NCBI GenBank assembly: GCA_023426345.1
Contig: JAFAAX010000097.1
Span: forward strand, 1 to 6,914
From: Actinomycetes bacterium
GTDB lineage: Bacteria > Actinomycetota > Actinomycetes > Actinomycetales > Actinomycetaceae
Length of the DNA: 6,914 bases
Reading direction: 5' to 3'
Position 1 is the stretch's first letter. Each line of letters begins with the position of its first letter. The notes under the pieces are model-generated. The model had not been told where the DNA came from and ran no database searches. It saw only the letters and a list, made by a program, of their open reading frames with translations. Shown here one piece after another: positions 5,499-6,914 of this stretch. A program made the translations under genes and the position numbers.

Positions 5499-6841
5499 TT
5501 CGGATCGGAGGACGGGAGGAGCGAACCAGGCCGGGGCGGGGCATCCCCCCACAGGGACGACGGGCCGGTCCACGGCCCGTCGGGGTCGTCGAGGTCGATG
5601 GCCCCCATCTCGGCGGTGTCCTGCGGTCCGGGGTCCAGCAGGACGGCCTCATCCCGCTTGGCGGGCAGGACGGTGCGGACGTAGGAGTCGATGACCTGGC
5701 GCATCGGCAGATCATGGCCGGCCTTCTGGGCGAGGAACCAGCGGTGCTCAAGGAACTCGTGGAAGATCTGGGCGGGTTCCAGCTTGCGTGCCAGCTCGGG
5801 CGGGACGGCCTCGATGACGGGCTCGAAGACGTCGCGCATCCACTCGTGCGCGACGATCTCGAGAGGCTGATCGGCCCGGCCGGACATCGTCCGATACGTC
5901 TCCAGGTCGTTGAGCATGCGCTGGGCCTGCTTCTCACCGACGTCCATACCGGTCAGCCGCATGATCTGGCGGTGGTAGTGCCCGGAGTCCACGACCTTCG
6001 GCTGGATCGTGAGGTGCGTGCCGTCCAGGTCGGAGACCATCTTGAGCTCGCCGACGTTGAAGCCGAGCTCGTTAAGGCGCTCGATCCGCGCGGCGACGCG
6101 CCACCGCTGATCGGCCTCGATGGACTCCGGGGCGGTCAACTCGCGCCACAGGTCCTCATAGCGCGAGCGGATGCGGTCGCCGACCTCGATGGGGTCGGCC
6201 TCCTCGGGGAAGTACGCCCCGGCCTGGAGGTCCATGAGCTCGCCGATGATGTTCGTGCGGGCCAGATCGACGTCGTAGTCGCGCTGCCCATCCGTGAGCG
6301 AGGGGTGGAGCTCCCCGGTCTCCGCGTCCACCAGGTAGGCGGAGAAGGCGCCTGCGTCGCGGCGGAACAGGGTGTTCGACAGTGAGACGTCGCCCCAGTA
6401 GAAGCCCAGGAGGTGCAGGCGGACCAGGAGGACGGCCAGGGCGTCGATGAGGCGCGTCGCGGTGTCGGGGCGCATGTGGCTGCGGAACAGCGCCCGGTAG
6501 GGCAGCGAGAACTGGAGGTGCTCGGTGACCAGGACCGCGCCCAGTTCCTCACCGGCGTGGTCGCGCCGCCCGGTGATGACGGCCGTCGGCACGACGGAGG
6601 GCGCCTCCAGGCGCGAGAGATCGCGCAGCATCTCGTACTCGTGGTGGGCGACGGTCTCCCCGATCTCCTTGACGGCGATGACGCGTCCCGACAGGTTGAC
6701 GAAGCGAACGACGTGGCGGGACAGCCCTCGCGGCAGCGCCGCGAGGATCTCGCGCGGCCACTCCACCAGGGGAAGCTCCCACGGGAGGTCCAGGAGCGCG
6801 GGGTCCACGGTGGCCGCGGTGATCTCCAACGACTGGGGCAT
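5495..6841 (-). CDS. DUF4032 domain protein with kinase-like N-terminal half
   Basis: A complete 448-residue protein of the actinobacterial DUF4032 family. The first ~200 residues resemble a small lipopolysaccharide-kinase/protein-kinase-like fold: VIAVKEI with a VAIK-type lysine K58; E68 or E70 in HHEYEMLRDL as the helix-C glutamate candidate; GFYWGDVSLSNTLF at 146-159 with catalytic-loop D151 and N156; and AYLVDAETGE with D172 in the DFG position. The key kinase residues are therefore present, suggesting an active phosphotransferase, although no substrate is known. The C-terminal part (about 220-395), including FHEFLEHRWFLAQKAGHD, fits the DUF4032 region as I recall it. The final ~50 residues are proline- and acid-rich and look disordered. 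The ATG at 6841 lies 6 nt after AAGAAT, with no other start in frame close upstream. The stop overlaps the GDPD start (ATGA), so both are probably one operon. Family call good, biochemical role inferred. Confidence 0.9.
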   Translation of the reverse strand: MPQSLEITAATVDPALLDLPWELPLVEWPREILAALPRGLSRHVVRFVNLSGRVIAVKEIGETVAHHEYEMLRDLSRLEAPSVVPTAVITGRRDHAGEELGAVLVTEHLQFSLPYRALFRSHMRPDTATRLIDALAVLLVRLHLLGFYWGDVSLSNTLFRRDAGAFSAYLVDAETGELHPSLTDGQRDYDVDLARTNIIGELMDLQAGAYFPEEADPIEVGDRIRSRYEDLWRELTAPESIEADQRWRVAARIERLNELGFNVGELKMVSDLDGTHLTIQPKVVDSGHYHRQIMRLTGMDVGEKQAQRMLNDLETYRTMSGRADQPLEIVAHEWMRDVFEPVIEAVPPELARKLEPAQIFHEFLEHRWFLAQKAGHDLPMRQVIDSYVRTVLPAKRDEAVLLDPGPQDTAEMGAIDLDDPDGPWTGPSSLWGDAPPRPGSLLPSSDPK

Positions 6842-6847
6842 GGGTCC

Positions 6848-6853
6848 ATTCTT
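6848..6853 (-). promoter_or_regulatory. Possible -10 element of a leaderless promoter for the DUF4032-GDPD operon
   Basis: On the minus strand the sequence reads AAGAAT-GGACCC-ATG. AAGAAT matches TATAAT at 4 of 6 bases and has the same 6-nt spacing to the start codon as the HAD and TrmH promoters. GGAAG further upstream is too distant and weak to serve as a clear ribosome site. The rest of the right edge (6854-6914) holds no gene I can support. Confidence 0.35.
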
Positions 6854-6914
6854 CCATCGGTCGCGGGAGGCGCGACAGTCGGGCCGCGGGCGCGCTCGGC
6901 TGTCGGGCGGAGGG

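Noticed and set aside
5499..5573. Longer GDPD start at 5573
   Set aside because: It would overlap the DUF4032 gene by 79 bp with non-homologous residues. The ATGA overlap at 5498-5495 is the typical coupled-operon start, and the GDPD domain begins just after it.
4402..5937. A 511-codon minus-strand frame covering the ends of three genes
   Set aside because: It is out of frame with the GDPD and DUF4032 genes, which carry full sets of family motifs, and its own translation is Arg/Ser/Pro-rich.
5714..6385. A 223-codon plus-strand frame inside the DUF4032 gene
   Set aside because: Antisense to the DUF4032 coding region, with Leu/Val/Asp/Gly-biased shadow composition and no family signature or convincing start site.
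1..6914. tRNA, rRNA, CRISPR array, insertion sequence or phage attachment site
   Set aside because: No cloverleaf-type sequence, no regularly spaced repeats, no transposase or integrase motifs and no terminal inverted repeats were seen on either strand.

Overview
The window is high-GC DNA with dense coding and strong third-position GC bias. Its gene content (an Lhr-type helicase end, a TrmH-family methyltransferase next to a class II fructose-bisphosphate aldolase, and a DUF4032 kinase-like protein) points to an actinobacterium. The protein wording suggests an Actinomyces/Schaalia-like member of the Actinomycetaceae, but this is recognition from memory, not a computed placement.

Layout: 1-245 (+) is the C-terminal end of an Lhr-type helicase gene that begins before the window. 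249-1073 (-) is a NagD-like HAD-IIA phosphatase, convergent with lhr with 3 bp between the stop codons. 1074-1260 is a divergent promoter region holding two leaderless-looking promoters and two inverted repeats built on the same CCGACC/GGTCGG half-site. 1261-1983 (+) is a SpoU/TrmH-family RNA 2'-O-methyltransferase. 2132-3157 (+) is the class II fructose-bisphosphate aldolase, with a strong Shine-Dalgarno site and a very stable hairpin downstream. 3416-4663 (+) encodes a 415-residue protein I do not recognise, with an acidic linker and a hydrophobic C-terminus. 5498-4722 (-) is a cytoplasmic-type glycerophosphodiester phosphodiesterase. 6841-5495 (-) is a DUF4032 protein with a kinase-like N-terminal half. 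The last two overlap by ATGA and form an operon.

Most of this is ordinary chromosomal housekeeping: central carbon metabolism (aldolase), RNA modification, DNA repair (Lhr), phosphate-ester hydrolysis (HAD, GDPD). There are no insertion sequences, tRNAs, rRNAs, CRISPR arrays, phage genes or attachment sites that I can see. No non-coding gap exceeds about 260 bp. The points most worth a second look are the paired operator-like palindromes between the HAD and TrmH genes, the coupled kinase-like/GDPD pair, and the unrecognised 415-residue protein. I do not see a convincing new multi-gene system.
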